Origin: Phoenix dactylifera
Lineage: Eukaryota; Streptophyta; Magnoliopsida; Arecales; Arecaceae
Assembly (NCBI RefSeq): GCF_009389715.1
Contig: NC_052399.1
Span: forward strand, 27,103,146-27,167,145
Direction: 5' to 3'
Length of the DNA: 64,000 bases
The notes under the pieces were generated by a model. It saw nothing but the letters and a program-made list of their open reading frames with translations, was not told the DNA's origin and searched no databases. Position numbers and translations under genes: made by a program. Shown one piece after another: positions 36,060 to 50,900 of the stretch. The first letter of the stretch is position 1. Each line of letters begins with the position of its first letter.

Positions 36060-37370
36060 TTTAGGCTCAGTTTGGGCGAGCTTATATAGAGGTAAAAAGT
36101 ACTTTTTTATCCTTCAAAAGTACTTTTGGATACAAAAGAATATGTAATAAAAATTTTAGAAAGTTGTTTTAGCTTTTTCAAAAAGCTAAAAATAGCTTTT
36201 TGAGAAAAGCTCAATTTTGGAGCTTTCCAAAAAAGTTGTTTTAAGCTTTGTCGGCAAGTTATTTTCTTTAACCAAAATACCCCCATTTAAAAGTTCCTTT
36301 TTCCTCCCAAAATCCTCCATCCCTTTTCTTCCTCTCTCACCCATCCCCCTCCCACTCTCTCTCTATTTTCTTCTTTCTCTCAATGTCGCTGCCCCGGTTT
36401 CTTTTTTCTTTGTTTTGGGAGGCAGCCCGTGGCTGCCCACAGTGGCAGCCACCACCCATGGCCGGCGACCCTTCCGCAGGTCGTCGCGACGCCACCTGTG
36501 GCACACAGCCAGCCCACAAAGTGGCCGGGCTCGGTTGTGGGGTGGCCGGACCTCCGCCAGCCATGGGATCGAAGAGGCGAGCTGCAGCGAAGTCCCCAGA
36601 TCCGCCGGCCACGGCCCGGCCCCCTCCTGGGCCCCCTTCCGGCGCTGCCAGCCATGCGGGAGGATTAGAAAAGAGAAGAAGGGAAGAGAGGAAGGAAGGA
36701 GAAGAAGATAAGAAAAAAGAAAAGAAAAGAAAAGAAAAGAAAATAATAAATAAATAACTAAAATAAATAAATAAATAAATGAGTGAGTGAAAAATAATCT
36801 AATCTAAATAAATAAATAAATATAAATAAATATTACTAATTATTTAGCTAATTTTATCACTTAATTAGAAAATTTGTTAGAGAGATAAATTGTCATCAGA
36901 AGGGTAAAAAATTAATTTACACTAATAATTATAATATTTTATATATTTATTATTGTATTATACTATAAATATAATATTAGATTAAATTATATCATAATAC
37001 ATTGATATGTTATGTTAAATAATTTAATATTATATTAAATTATCCTATAGTATACGATGTTAGAGTACTATATTATAATAATAATATGTTATATTACATT
37101 AATATTATATTATATTATATATTTATGTATTAATATGTATATTATATTTTATTATGCTCTGTTATATAATACTAGTAATATCTTTTATGATCATTTTGTC
37201 ACATAAAAGTACTTTCTCAGTTTATTTACCAAACACATGTTAAAGTACCATGACACTCTAAAAATGTAGTTACCAAACAACAAACAACTTTTTATAAAAG
37301 CTTTACTTTCAACAGTTCTACTTCTAAAAGCTCTACTTATCAACTAGCTAGCAACAAGAGACCCTCTCAA
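36060..37370. mobile_element. Unclassified repeat with GC-rich core and (AAATA)n tail
   Basis: The left part is full of AAGTACTTTT and AGCTTTT words (36094-36240), and similar words return in inverted form at 37200-37350. This suggests a TIR-type transposon, though I could not fix ends or a target duplication. The core at 36420-36660 is very GC-rich. It is followed by GAAGAAGG, (AAAGA)n and (AAATA)n tracts, then about 300 bp of AT-rich sequence. The core and tracts match a block at 63.3-63.75 kb. Confidence 0.5.
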
Positions 37371-38836
37371 CAACCTAAGCCAAATATTCTCTAAATTGTA
37401 TTTTGCAATTATAAGTCTTAAGTGCTTATCATTCAATGAATTTGGTTCGCATGGTCAAAGTTTGGACAATTATGGCTGACCTCAGCTCAATCCCAAGCTA
37501 AGACAAAACCTAACTGGGATTAGACCCCATATTTTTTTGTGTGTGTATATATATATATATTAAAAATGGTGCATTGTGGTTGGTGCTAAAGGCATTGTTC
37601 CTGTTGGTCGTTCATGCCTTCATATAGGCGTCAACATGGCAAGGTTTAACTCGGAGAAATCATGCAGGAGTAAGAATTTCAAAGTTCTCTTATTTTCTTA
37701 AATAAAATTTACGTCACGTTAGGCATAAAATCTAGGTTTAAACAAGGAAGGAGTCCGGTCGCACCCTTACTCTGTAGATGGATATCATCAAATAATCTCT
37801 TGGTTTTGTTCAGGGGAAGACAAGTAGTTGAACAACTCCTAGGGAGGAACAAAATGTGACTAGACTATCTTGACACAAGAATGCTCCTCCTCCAATGATG
37901 TATGATGTATCAAGCTATTACGAAAGAAACTCCAATTATGGACGCTTGCTTCGATCGGCTTATTAGGAAAAGCAATCATTGAAAAAAGGTCAGATATATG
38001 AAACTTTATTCCTGCATGTAGAAAGATTGTTTCCGCATCTAAAACCCATATATTTATTTTCAAAAACCACCGCATCTTTCTTATGTCTAAAATATTCTTC
38101 TTTTTGTTGTTTTATTTTTGCCCTTGCACCTCCGCAATCAAGACCGGGTTTTAGATATTGAGAGAAGCCGGCAGATAACACCGTCACAGGCAGTAAAACC
38201 AACACCTTTATAAATTTGTTGTTCGACGCAGGTGCACTCAGGGAGGACAGAGTCAAAACGAGAAACCTGTTGAATAAAATACAGTGAGAACTTCTATACT
38301 GATATAGATCCTACCGTGTATTCTTAATTCTCATTGACTATTGAGACAAATATAAACTAATCCAATAATAACATCATCATATTAAGCTAAACAAAGTACT
38401 TTGGGGTTAACAATATCTTTCTTCGTTGCCCGCAAGTTGCAGCACAAAGCTCCTACCAACCCTCTCATGCAGCTTCCTGTGAAGAACACCTTACTGTACA
38501 ACTGAAGATGCCACATGTTCAAGTTATCAACATTAAAATTCTCTGGTATAATCATTTGCTAGTTTCTAGTTTGAAATAAACCTCCTGCAACAATCCTTTT
38601 ATACCGTAAGTCTCTAATCTCTATCATAATAAGACCCCAGAAGAGTATATCAAGTAGACAAACTTTTTTTATTGCAAGGAAATTGCAGTTGTTACCCCCC
38701 CCCCCCCCCCAAAAAAAAAAAAGAGAGGAAATTGTACTGTGATAAATATGCTATGAGCTTTACAATCCTGTAAAATATGGTAAATGATCTGGGGTGGAAA
38801 TGACTCATCAATCAGAAGACAGCTTCAAGTTAGTCA
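37371..38836. other. Intergenic DNA and probable RLF 3' UTR
   Basis: It includes a short (TA)n run near 37545 and a striking junction of about 16 C followed by about 12 A (38695-38722), close to the stop of the minus-strand gene. No other gene is seen. Confidence 0.45.
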
Positions 38837-38910
38837 TCAGCTCGCATCTAACACTCCCACAAGGCACTTCTCCAAAAGGAATTCAGCATTCACCCATGCA
38901 TGATACTTAT
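38837..38910 (-). CDS. RLF: RLF exon 5 (residues 186-208 and stop)
   Basis: It holds the second heme ligand in [18 protein letters not shown] and the end of the protein. The acceptor is TTCTAG. Confidence 0.92.
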
Positions 38911-41900
38911 CTAGAATGAAATTAAGGAATACTGGATGCAAGATAAAAGCATGACTTCGTCTTGAAACCTTTAAGCAAAAACCAATCATCCCTCGTTCTG
39001 GGACAATTTTTGGTCTCTCAATAGAAGTAACAGCATCCCATGGGATGTCTTTAACATTGCAACTCCACTCCACTAGTGTATGTTATGCACTAGTGTTGAA
39101 CACATCGATGTTTGTTCCACTGACATGTTCAGCATGGTGCCTTGGGACTGTTTATTATTGCCCCTTTTATTGTATTGCAATATATGGGTATTTTAATATT
39201 GGGTCAGATTGGTAACCTTTTTTTTTTCTTTTGAGGCCAGATAAACTTGTTCCAAGGGAAATCATTGCAAACGTTTGACAAAGGAAAGGAGCCATCATCA
39301 TAAAGGATACTGAATAATGAGGTGCAATCTTTTCCAGCTGCTTTCATAAGCATATCCACACCTGCCAAAAGGAGAAATTTTAGGGAACTCTCCAGACATA
39401 AATGTCTTCATAAGCAAAAGCAAGCAATCAATTCTAGTCCAGTCGGAAAAGAAGAAATATTACAACAGATGGGTCATCATAACAGGCCTGTCTTGATAAA
39501 GTAGTTACTGATTTATACAATTATTACAAAAAAGTAATAGATGTGTGGATAATTCTTGTCATCTCTTCACCATGTCTGCTTCAAGGTAGTTGAAGAAACT
39601 GTTGAGGGCAGAGAATGGTCATGATTTCTAATAGTTCAGCAAAGGCAGTTTTTAAGCTATGATCCTCATTCTTTGTCCACAAAGACTTGGAAATTATGCT
39701 CCAGAAAACTAATTAGGAAACAACTGGCAACCGGGAAACAACTGGCAACCGCTTCCCTCCAGTTATTAGGTTCATATAATTGGGTAAATTTATCAAACAG
39801 GTGCTATAATCTTGCACCCAAAAAATTGGTGTTATAATATTTTACTAAAAGCTTTTATTTTGAAGCTATGCATTAGAGTCCCTTCCAGATAGGGGTGGCA
39901 AAATATGACCCGACCCGCCAACCCGACCCGTATTCGACCCGCCATAAACAGGTTCGGGTCGTAAACAAGTTGACCCGTTTAACCCGTTTATTAATTGGGT
40001 CGGATACATATTTTAGATATCTGACCTATTTAACCCATTTAATATATGAGTCGGGTTGGATCAGAAAGAGCCGGCCCAAGCCTCGGCCCAAAAGAAAGCC
40101 TCCCCCTTCAGCGTAGGCGGCAGCGGCGAAGAAATCTCGCAGCTGCCATGGAGCTGAGCAAGACAAAAGAAAAGGAGCAGAGATATTAGAAAGAAGGGAA
40201 GAGAAACTGTGAGTCGTATCTCTCTCAATATCTTCATTTCAAACCAGCAGGCACCCTCTCTCTTGCCAAAGCCCCAACCCCCCACCTCTCTCTCTCTCTC
40301 TCCGTCGACCCTCCCAACCTCTCCACATCTCTCTCTTGCCGAAAGGAACCCCAAGGTCCCCAACCCCCCACCTCTCTCTCTCTCCGTCGAACCCCCAACC
40401 TCTCTCTCTCTCGCCAGAAGGAACCCCACCCTCCCATCTCTCTCTCTCTCTTGTCGGAAGAAACCCTAGTAGATGACGGCAATAGCAGGCCAAGGAGTGC
40501 CGATAAGCTCCCCGGTGGGGAGGACGAGGAAAGCACGGCGCCCCTTCCGAAAAAGGTCGGCCTCTTCTATTTTTTTTCTGGTTATTTACAGTAAGATTTA
40601 GTTAAACGGGTCAGAAAAGCATAAATCAACCCGACCTGTTTAATCGACCTATTTATTAAACAGGTTAAACGGGTCGGGTCGGGTTATCTGTTTATTAAAC
40701 AGGTCGGGTTCAGGTTGTAATTTCTGACCTGTTTAATAAATAAGTCAGGTTCAGGTTTATACTTTTCTGACCCGTTTAACATCTGACCCGACCCGTTTAT
40801 GTCCGACCCGACCCGATTTCCACCCCTACTTCTAAATAACAAACGGCGCATTAGTCTAATGAAACCTAACATACGAGCCTCATATAAAGTATAATATATC
40901 TGTAAGAGATATCTAGAAACATGGCAATAATGCCTTTGTGAATTCCTTGATAAAACCATAAATAGTGCAGATGGAAATAACCATTTATAAAACCCCTTAA
41001 TATTCATCTTCTACTATCAGTTCAATCAATTACATAAAGCAATATTGTCCTAATTGTCCTTGATATCTTTATTACAAACAAGAGGAAATGGTCTCGGTTC
41101 CTCTATTGTAAATCTAAAGAATAAACAAAACAAGCAATAGCACAAATGGGAGAAAGTTGTTAGTTGCACCAGAATAGACTGCTGCTAGCTTTTAAGTCAC
41201 ATATCATTATAGGACTAGAGCACCACAAGGCAAGATGATGTCCAAAATATTAGCATGGGACCCTTTAAACTCTGAGGTACAAACAAACATGTCACCCTGC
41301 TTACAGAAGATTTTCGGATGATTGTGAACCATTCACCTCAAAGATATTGTTCACCTCTAAGATGCATTGTAGCAAGGCAAGAACCTTTCGGCTCTGGGGA
41401 TGAAATTAGGCATTTCGTTCGTTGCATCTCCAAGGGTTTTTCAAAAGCGAGTAATATCACCAAACACATTATCAGTTCACTCAACCAAGAAAAAGTGTAA
41501 CAATCCAAGAACATGACTTTTAATATTGGCAATAGTGACGGGAGCATATTTCATGACTACAACCGATAAAACAACCCTGTGACTTCTTTGTCTTGATTGA
41601 AGCATTTAAAGGCATTCCATCATCTAGCATATAGATTGAGCACCCTAGAGGAAGAAAAAGTCTCAACAATTCAGTTACTCTAAAACAAACCAAGTATTGG
41701 GACCTGCAATGCATGTGGGAGAAAACATTGATGGTTGACAGTGTTGGGCACAGTAGATGTACGATGCACATTAGAGGAAGCATGGATGGTTACAATATTC
41801 TTTGGCACATGCAGTTCTCATGAAAGGAATGTGCATGGCAGTGATCCCCAAGTAACGGATGTGTATGGTGCATGTAGTTTATTTAAGAGTGGAAGAAATC

Positions 41901-44900
41901 TGAAGGATGGCTGCGATCTTATCAATCATTATTGTTTAGATTTCATAAATGGATTTCCTGCTTATCTATATGATTCCTGTCCTTCATCAGTCAATAATTA
42001 GACTGAAAAGGGAGGGGTAAATTAATTAAAAGAGGAGGGCTCTAATATAGACAAAGTGAGGTAATGGGGTCAAGAGAGTGACAAAAGTTAATGAAATTCT
42101 AAGAAGGATAAGAAATAAAAAAGCCAAAGTAGCATCGATGCTATAAATCAATATATTCTTTTATATGGCATCCAGCTACATACCCCAGCTTTGATGCTTG
42201 GGTGTGGAGACCGTCCACAGAGTTCCCATTACATATATGAAGATGTTTTTAATTCGATAACCAAGTGCACAAGTTGTTATAAATGTGGATCCTAAAACTC
42301 AAGGAACCTTATAAGTTATAAGCAATCAATTTGTTATCCTATGTCCAAATCTAGCCTGAAGCATCTCAACCAAACCCTTAAGCAAAAGAAATACAATTAC
42401 CAATCCAACAGGAAGCTAAGATATTGCGCACGTTAGGCAGGAAAATTTTCACCGAAAATCAACAGCTAGCTGTTGGTTAAACAAAGTTCAATAGTTTGGT
42501 TGTTCCTTTCTAGCCAAGACTTATCATCTTGATTCCAGACACACTGGAAAGCTTGTTGACAAGTGTTTTAATACCATAGGCCTCACATGCAGTTTATCAT
42601 GGTTTGCCTCACACAAATGTCCATGTAAAGTACATGAAAAGGCCAAGCCTTTGTTCCCTTACTGTCTTCGAACATACTTGAAGCAAACTTTGTTCAATGA
42701 AGCAACTGGAATGTGTGATCTTACTTTTAAATTTTTCTAATATAGAAGGACTGACAGTTCTGAAAATCTCACCAAACCTATAATTGTCTTGCCCAAACCA
42801 GTTCGGCTGTCCTTGGTGGTAATAATTCATTATTCTTATTTTTTCCTATTTTCTTTTGTGAAACATTTTTTTCTGGGGAAATAAAACTTCTTACCAATAA
42901 CATAAGGATCTTTACCAATAGCAAGTTGTAGCTCTACAGCAAGTCCTAGTGGAAGATCAAATAAAGGGCAGAAAAAAAGCCTTAGGACAATTCATTGTCA
43001 ATTTGGTATCTGATATAATTAATATACCATTATAAACACTAATTATTCTCCTATGCATGAAATAAAAGTTCCAAAGGAAAACCTCTTAATCCAAACTCTC
43101 TTCTTGTTAGGATTTACGCAAGCCCAAAATCATCTTAAAAGTGGGCAATAACATAGTCTGATTAGTGATATTCTGTATCTACCAGCTCAAGAAAGAAATT
43201 GTCAGATTTATTGATCCAAAGAAGCAGGTTATTGAAGAAGCATTATGATATATCTTGTCAACATAGTTGAGGTGTAACATTGTAGACCCTACGGAAAAAA
43301 AGAGATTATGAGAAACTGAACTAGTAATAAAAACTAGAATAGAGATCAAGTGAAGACCAAGAAGCACCAGTTAAGATTGCATGGCCATTTGGGGTTGCCG
43401 ACATGATGCATTTTCCATTAAGAGTGTACGTTGGTATTATATGTAAATACATATACAATATGTATATTATATACATTGTGGTTCAAAATTGCCAAAACAG
43501 GTGGCGCCATTGGTACCATATTGGTCTGATGCAAAACCGGCACCGATACGGGTGCAGAGATGCCAAAATAGTCCATACTGGTATGAACTGGCCCTACCAG
43601 AAGTGCAGACAGGTTTTTTTATTCTTTTGGATGTTTTCAGTTTCGATGCCTACTGTCAGTACTGGCATAAAATTGATACCATACCATTTCTGATAAAAAA
43701 ACAATACAAGATAGGTGCCGGTTGAAAACCTTGATATACATAGTGTGTACAGCATGTATGCATGTGTGTGAAAAAATATCTGTACATGAGCATGTGCATG
43801 CATGCGCATCTGCATCCACATGTCAACGTGTTTGAAGTCAGGTGTACCTTACAGACACGCATGTATACAGAAACTGCTAGTGTTAATAAAAGAAATATCT
43901 CAACCAGTATAGGGCAAGTGAAAGAGTATATTCAGACCAGGTTAAGTCAAGGACGACATATAAACAATTTCTTATAATAAAAGCACATAAATAGACACAT
44001 ACCTCCAGGATGAAATTTCATATAGGGGGAAATGTTATACACACGACCTTTTAAAACTGTCCAAATAGAACCTTCAGTCTTATGTTGTCTCACTTCATCC
44101 ATAGAAATGAGCCTTCGATTTGATTGGCCCTCAAGCCCTGGGGGGAAAATCAAACTGATCAGCAGGAGAATCTATGTCATGGTGAAGAGAACTTAAAACA
44201 GCTTTGTACAGCCAGTTAAAAGAAAAATAACAACAGAACAATCTGATCAAGAGAAGTTGATTGCTGAATGTAAAAAAATGATAGTTAATTTATAAAGTTC
44301 ACTTGTACTCTCAATTGAATCATATGGAAATAGTACTTGAATAATGTGAAGTTTCTTTGAAAACTACCACAATTTTGCTTTGTATCATAATTCTCCCCCT
44401 TTTATGTTTTAAATATTGTCTCCCTCTTTTTAGAAGTTTTAATTCTTCCCTTTTAAAAGTTGTTAATTCTTCCCCTTTTACAAATACTTCTTTACTTCCA
44501 CATTTGTCTCTTTACTTCCATTATTTTTCTTCCTTTTGTCAATTCTTCATATTTTCCTCCATACTTCCATTATTTTTCTTCCTTTTGTCAATTCTTCATA
44601 TTTTTCTCCCCCCTTTTGTCATAATAAAAAAGGTATGTTAAAGAAGAAAAGACTTGAAAGCAATTTCATTGCAAAAAAGCATACACATGCCATGGGTAAA
44701 TAATTCCTTGCAATGAAAAAAAAAGGAAGAGTGAATGAAACTCTATCACACAGCCATTTAAGCCCTTCTAAAATAGTGGGACAATAAGAGGTTGTTGCTT
44801 AGTACAAAAAAAGCACTATAATTTGACTCTGAAGTATCTGACTACGATTGTTAACAGGTGCTCAAATATGCAATAAAAAGTTAGAAGTGGGTGTAAGACC

Positions 44901-47900
44901 TAGAATAACAAAAAATGAGAGTTTAATAAGCTGTGTGAAAGCTTGCAATGATATCGAATGTAGCTCTTAACAGTATCAACCACCCGAAAAAAATCATAAA
45001 TTACATTATAGGCATGACTTGATGGTTATGGCCTAGGGCTATTGTTTAAATTGACCAGAAATCTTTCTTGTCATTGAGAACGTAATATCAAAACTAAAAT
45101 TAATTTAAATCACTCACCAGTGCATAGCTAAAATAGTTAGTACACTATTCTGTTTAAGGAAGGTCATAGGTTCATATCAGTCACAGCTCCAGGCCTTTCA
45201 GGTTACCATGGGTGTTATGACATCGGACACATTTGCCATGCAGCGAGCAGGATATGAAAGCTTGTGAGCTAAGTCTGGAGTGGCTTCATGTTAGGGGATT
45301 ATAAGGTTGCATGCCAGGGATAGGTTAGGGTCTACGGGCCTCAAAACATTTTCTCAACCACCCTCAAACACAAACACATATATTCACATTTATCAAAAGT
45401 GGCTCATTTGATGGACAGATGTAAACAATCAGATATCTTGTCACAAGGGATCAGTGAATGGACAGAAAAGACTAAAAGAGGGTATAGAGTCTATAACAAT
45501 AAGCTACATCAATGGGACTATTCTATAGGCGGATAAAGGAAAAGATCCCCTACATTGGTGATCTACAACCATGACAACTTTAGTCTTTTAGTAAGAATCT
45601 GGTAGAAGAAAAGAGATTATTATCAAACATCTTATTGGACATTACACTTAAGAACGAGCCTTCAGGGTAGTTTTTTTATTCATACACCACTTGTTAAAGA
45701 GAAAAGGTCAGGCTGGACATTAAGAGGACCAATGATTCTCATTAAAACTGAAAGGCCCTCTGGTTAATTATGTAACTGTATATTTTCTTTGGCTCCTTTT
45801 TTCTCTCTATGGCAACTTTTCTCAGAAAAGAATTATAAGCTTCTTGATGAAACTAGTTTTGTGACACCTTTTTAAGGTACCTTCAATGTTGGTAGTAAAA
45901 GATTGAGACGTACTTTAAGATGAGTGCAAGATTAAGGTTGTCAACAGAAGTTATTGTGGTAATCATATCCAAATGTTGCATAGAAATTTATGAGAGGTAG
46001 CCCATGATATGCCTCTGCTTTTTGCTCAAGTCAATCAACACCTGCCCACATTCTCCTGCATGGGCTACAGTGGCAGTATAGATCCATTTTCAGACCATTG
46101 CTGGTTAGAAACTGTCTATTAAGGCAGAAGCAGCAGCTCAGACTGGTATCTAGACTTTCTGTGAATCTTTAAAAAGTTGTTTCCTCCAAAGTATGAAAAC
46201 AAAACAGTTTCTTGACTTCAATGTCACCCATGATAACCATAATTTCCAGATGCCATGAACTCCAAACAACTCAAATTAAAAACATTACTTCATAATCTAA
46301 ATTTCAAGGCAAGACTTCTCTTTTCCACTCAATCAGATATTTCCAGATATAACTAGTCAGAGCACATCAAAACAAAACTATTTCCAGCAAAACAAAAACA
46401 AGAATGGAAATAGTTAAGTACCTGCAAGGTCAGGATGTGTGCGAGTAAGTTTTAGCCAGTCCATTTGGCTGTAACCTTTCTCAAAAGGAACCTTTGATCT
46501 TTTAACAGTGGATTTCTTTATTACAGGCTTCTGTTCCTGCGACCCAGTCACCAAATCTCCAGGCTCTCCCACTGTTACTGGTGTTGCTGAATTCTTCAGT
46601 TTGAACTTATTATTAGATGAAGAATCAATCTGGCTTGAATTATTAATCTTCTGAATACTAATTCCCTCCAGAGTATTGTCATTGAGACTGATTTTCTTAA
46701 TGTCAGGAATGGTTTTAGGTGACTCCAAATGGTCATCATCCACTGGTGAACCAACCTACACAACAGAGTTGCTGAATGTCTTAAAATTCAACGTACTCTT
46801 AGATAAGACACCATAAAACCTCAGCATAATCCAGTTTCTTTGGAATTAATTTACTAAATTCTATTTTCTTCTTTCACCATGGCAATTAAAGTTAAATAGC
46901 AAAATAATAGGAAAAAGTTCAAAAGGAGAGTGGATAAGCATTTCCAGGAAATTGTCACTGCATGTCAATCTGCACATATGGCATATATCCGGTCGTTATT
47001 ATGATGATGACTGACATACATACTTGCCATAGTATTCAAATACCATTTACAACCACATCTGCAGCAAGTTCCTTATGCTCCCACTCTAGTCATGCATGCA
47101 ATATTTATTAATTAATGTGAATGCTCAGGCATGTGACTCCACCCAAAGTTTGTGTGAGACCCACTTTATAATGGACTCCAAAACATACACGCAGACAGAT
47201 GTATGTGTAGTATGTCAAATACATATAAATATATGTATATATACACACACATATGTATATGTAGTATGTAATATACATATAAATATATATACATGTATAC
47301 ATATACATATGTATATATATAGAGATATACATATAGCTATATGTATATCTATCCAAAACATACATGCAGATACGTGTCTGTACATACATATATACATATA
47401 TTACATATACATACAGTCTTGGAGTCAAGCAAGCAAATTACACTTCATCGGTTCATAGCACATCGGCAGCTAAAGTTGAGAATGATTTCTCCTCCGACAA
47501 ATAATCCAAGACTCCATGTCTCTTAATTCTTGAAGACATTCAAATGTGTATAAGCTGATCAAGTCATTCTTTTCTTTAGATTAGTCATAACTCCTCTCCA
47601 CAAAAAAACCCAATCTAAAATCTTCGGTTATGTAACTCAAACTCTTGAAAGTCTCATATTAAGACTTTTTAGTTGTTTGGCACCCATGATGACTTAATTC
47701 ATAATATTTTTTAGCAAAAAGTCATGGACAACAATTTTACTGCCCAACAGATGGTTAATGTGCCTTAGAAATATATAGCTGTCTTGAAAAAATGTATCAG
47801 ATTCAATATATCATATACTTATACAATTATCAGTATGGAAGGAAGAGAGATGCACAAGATGCAAAAAGAAAAAAAAGTATAGAACTTAGAGGGAAATTGA

Positions 47901-50900
47901 AAAGGTGACAACTATACAAATTTGAATGGCATGGATGCACACACCCTCATCGAGCACTCTTGACAATGATGGCATCATAAATACGGTAGTTTATGGATGA
48001 GCACCCTAATCCTCACCAAAATCCAGGACCATTTCTTTGCTAGGTGGCAACATGATCAATATTTTAAGTACCAATACTAGTATTCAACTGGTCTAATGTC
48101 AGTACAATTTTTGTATCAAAACTAGGTGGGGGAGGGGGGGAGGTGTACCAGGTATCGGTTCCCTACGATATGGTATGGTGCATAGGGACCAGTGCAATCT
48201 GATACTCAAAACCATGATTGTAATCCATCTTTATATTCAATAAACTATTAGTGATGTTTTGGCATTATGATTTATACCATCATGTAATGTGTCAGACAAT
48301 TTGTAATAGCCTTAAATGGTTTTTGTACTAATATAAAGTATTTGGCTACACCTTGCATTTACATGATTTTGTTCATATGTTACCTATCTTCTACGGCATG
48401 CTTCTTCATTTATCCCTTTCCTTTCGCCTTCTTTTTTTAAAATCAAATCAGACCTACACTATTGAAATGCAGGGCATAGAAGATCTTCCCAAATTGCAAT
48501 CTCAGAAAATTCAAACTAAGAAATGTGAGTCGTAATATCATATTTTTCTCATGCCGATTTGAGATCCATTGAGTATCACGGTCTTTATATAAAAATAACA
48601 AAAGAACTTGAAAGGCAGCACGTCATAGCTTGACAATCAACACTGCACTAGAGCACGCATTGCTCTTTAGAATTCTGAAATATATAATTCAAAGCCACAG
48701 GTAATAAATAATCACCAATGGAGCAATTTATTGTTTGGTTTCAGAGCCAAAAAGGCCTGTATATCTATAAAATATATTTTTTCCATATAAAAAGTTAAAT
48801 TTATTGCTGCAACTGTTAAGTGGTAACAAATGATTCACATATTGTGACACAATAATGTAACCATGGTTCACCAAACTGGACTGTACCGCCCCATACCAAG
48901 CATACGATACAATATTGGTAGCGAACAGGGGTGATATTTTGAGTCTTCGTACCACAGACCAACTGTACCTATATTGTACCAAAATGGAACTGGTACAAAA
49001 ACTGAAACTAGTATTACGAACCTTGGGTGCACAAGGACCAATCTATATAGTGCACTCCAATATAGCTGGCACGCACTCTTGATACGACTTGTTTTGGCCT
49101 CCAAATTTGTTTTATAGTCTTTTTCTTATATTTTATTGTTTTAATGTCATGTTTTTCCACAAATATGGTATGTTGATTCAAATCTCTATACGTCCTATTC
49201 AAAGTGCATTTAAGTTTGTAATACATTCCATAACTTGCATTAAAACTACATAGAAAACTATATGTGCATTAACAATTGAAAATGTAAGAGGTTCCTAACC
49301 CAAGAAATTAATATATGATACCAAAAATTCAGCGCACTCAAGATAAAACAGTCCACTAGTAGCATTACTTTGACAAATGAACAGAGAAAAATATATTTAT
49401 TATACTAGTGAACAATAAGGACCATGTCTTTGACATAGAAATGTAGTCCATCTCCACAATGCCAAATCAAGTGCCCGTCGAGCTCACAAGCATGTAATAA
49501 CCCACCATGTACAAAGAGGAATAAGTATATATGTATATATGTGTGTATGTGCGCTACACTTGGAAGTGTTATAAGTTGTTTAGTGTCATTTTAGATGAGA
49601 CAATTTGATGACCAAGATATATGACCTTTTTCTGAGCCTTCAAATATAAAAAATGATAGGTAAAAATAAATGAAATTCCTTGGCCTTTAAGACTTGAGAA
49701 ATACCTTGGGTCTTAGAAAATTAAAATTTTGGTCCAAGCCCAAAATCTAATATTGGCACTAAAACTAAGAAACCAACTTCTTATTCATCAGGAATTTGAA
49801 TTCTGACTATATTATTGAACTCAAAATGGGGTTTGTTTCTTATTTACTTCAGCAACTTAAATTATAGTCGCATACATAATAATGTGTTTAGAGGTATGTC
49901 TCCACACATGATAGTATTCTGCTTGCTCTATGTATTACTACCTTCAAATGCTTGGTGAACACCAAAAAGGGGATTCAAAGGGCTTCTCACTTCGTACAAG
50001 ACTGTTCAAATCAGGTTGGGACAATTCAGGTTCGATCCATCTTGATTTGGTGAGATCTGAGCGGTTCAGACCCTGTTTAGCCAAACCAAAGGATACTAAC
50101 ACACAGCCTACAAGACTGTTCAAATCAAGTTGGGACAATTCAGGTTCGATCCATCTTGATTTGGTGAGATCTGAGCGGTTCAGGACCTGTTTGGCCAAAC
50201 CAAAGGATATTAACACACAGCCTCTATGGGGCTGATATGAACAAGGCTTGAATCCTTAGCGGTAATCAAGAGGACACATCTAACACTAAGAGGACACATC
50301 TATTTTACCTCCATACCAAAGTACACATATGCCCCTTCAAATGGTTATGGCTATACGTATTTGATACAACTTGAAGGGGAAAACAAGGCTCATGGGTTAG
50401 GGTGTGGGAATTTGAATTGTTCAAAAATCACTAATAGGAAGAGAGATTTAAAGAAAAAAAAAGGAACGGACTGTAATAGGTGATAACATGGTCTGCTGAA
50501 CCGACCTGTACCGGTCGGTTCAGCCCGTACCGAACCGGTGTCGACTGGCACCGGTCCGGTACAGGGGTATAAAACGGTTCCGACCCAAACTGGGTCGGAA
50601 TCGATTGGTTCTGTACCTGGACCTGTGTGAACCGGCCCGGTACAAGCCGGTACCGGTGCGAACCGGCCCGGTTCGCACAGGTCCAAGCCACACTTTCCCC
50701 GCGCGTGGGTGCGCGGGGAAGAGCGCCTGCGCGCGGGACAGCGCGCCCCACGCGCGGGGAAGAGCACCCACGCGGCTGGAGCCCGCGTGGGCCTCTTAAT
50801 GCCACAGAGTGGCATTTAAAGCCACTCTGTGGCATTTGTTTTTTTCCTTGAAAAACGCGCGCGGACGCGCGAGCGGAGAACGCGCGCCCGCGCGCGATTC

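Noticed and set aside
36217..36757. Frames of 91-164 codons over the GC-rich core at 36.4 kb
   Set aside because: No domain is recognisable and the same core repeats at 63.4 kb as part of a repeat.
41228..41282. Possible second snoRNA (GATGATG ... CTGAGG)
   Set aside because: The C box lacks its final A, the spacing is too short for two guides and there is no terminal stem.
45119..45190. Possible tRNA gene
   Set aside because: A- and B-box-like stretches are present but the acceptor and anticodon stems do not form; a SINE is more likely.
47108..47460. Frames of 60-120 codons on both strands rich in Tyr, Ile and Thr
   Set aside because: They translate a cryptic ACATA/TATAC repeat inside an RLF intron.
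49944..50235. 90-101-codon frames on both strands with an internal repeat
   Set aside because: The internal repeat is the 114-bp tandem duplication, whose length is a multiple of three; no family match.
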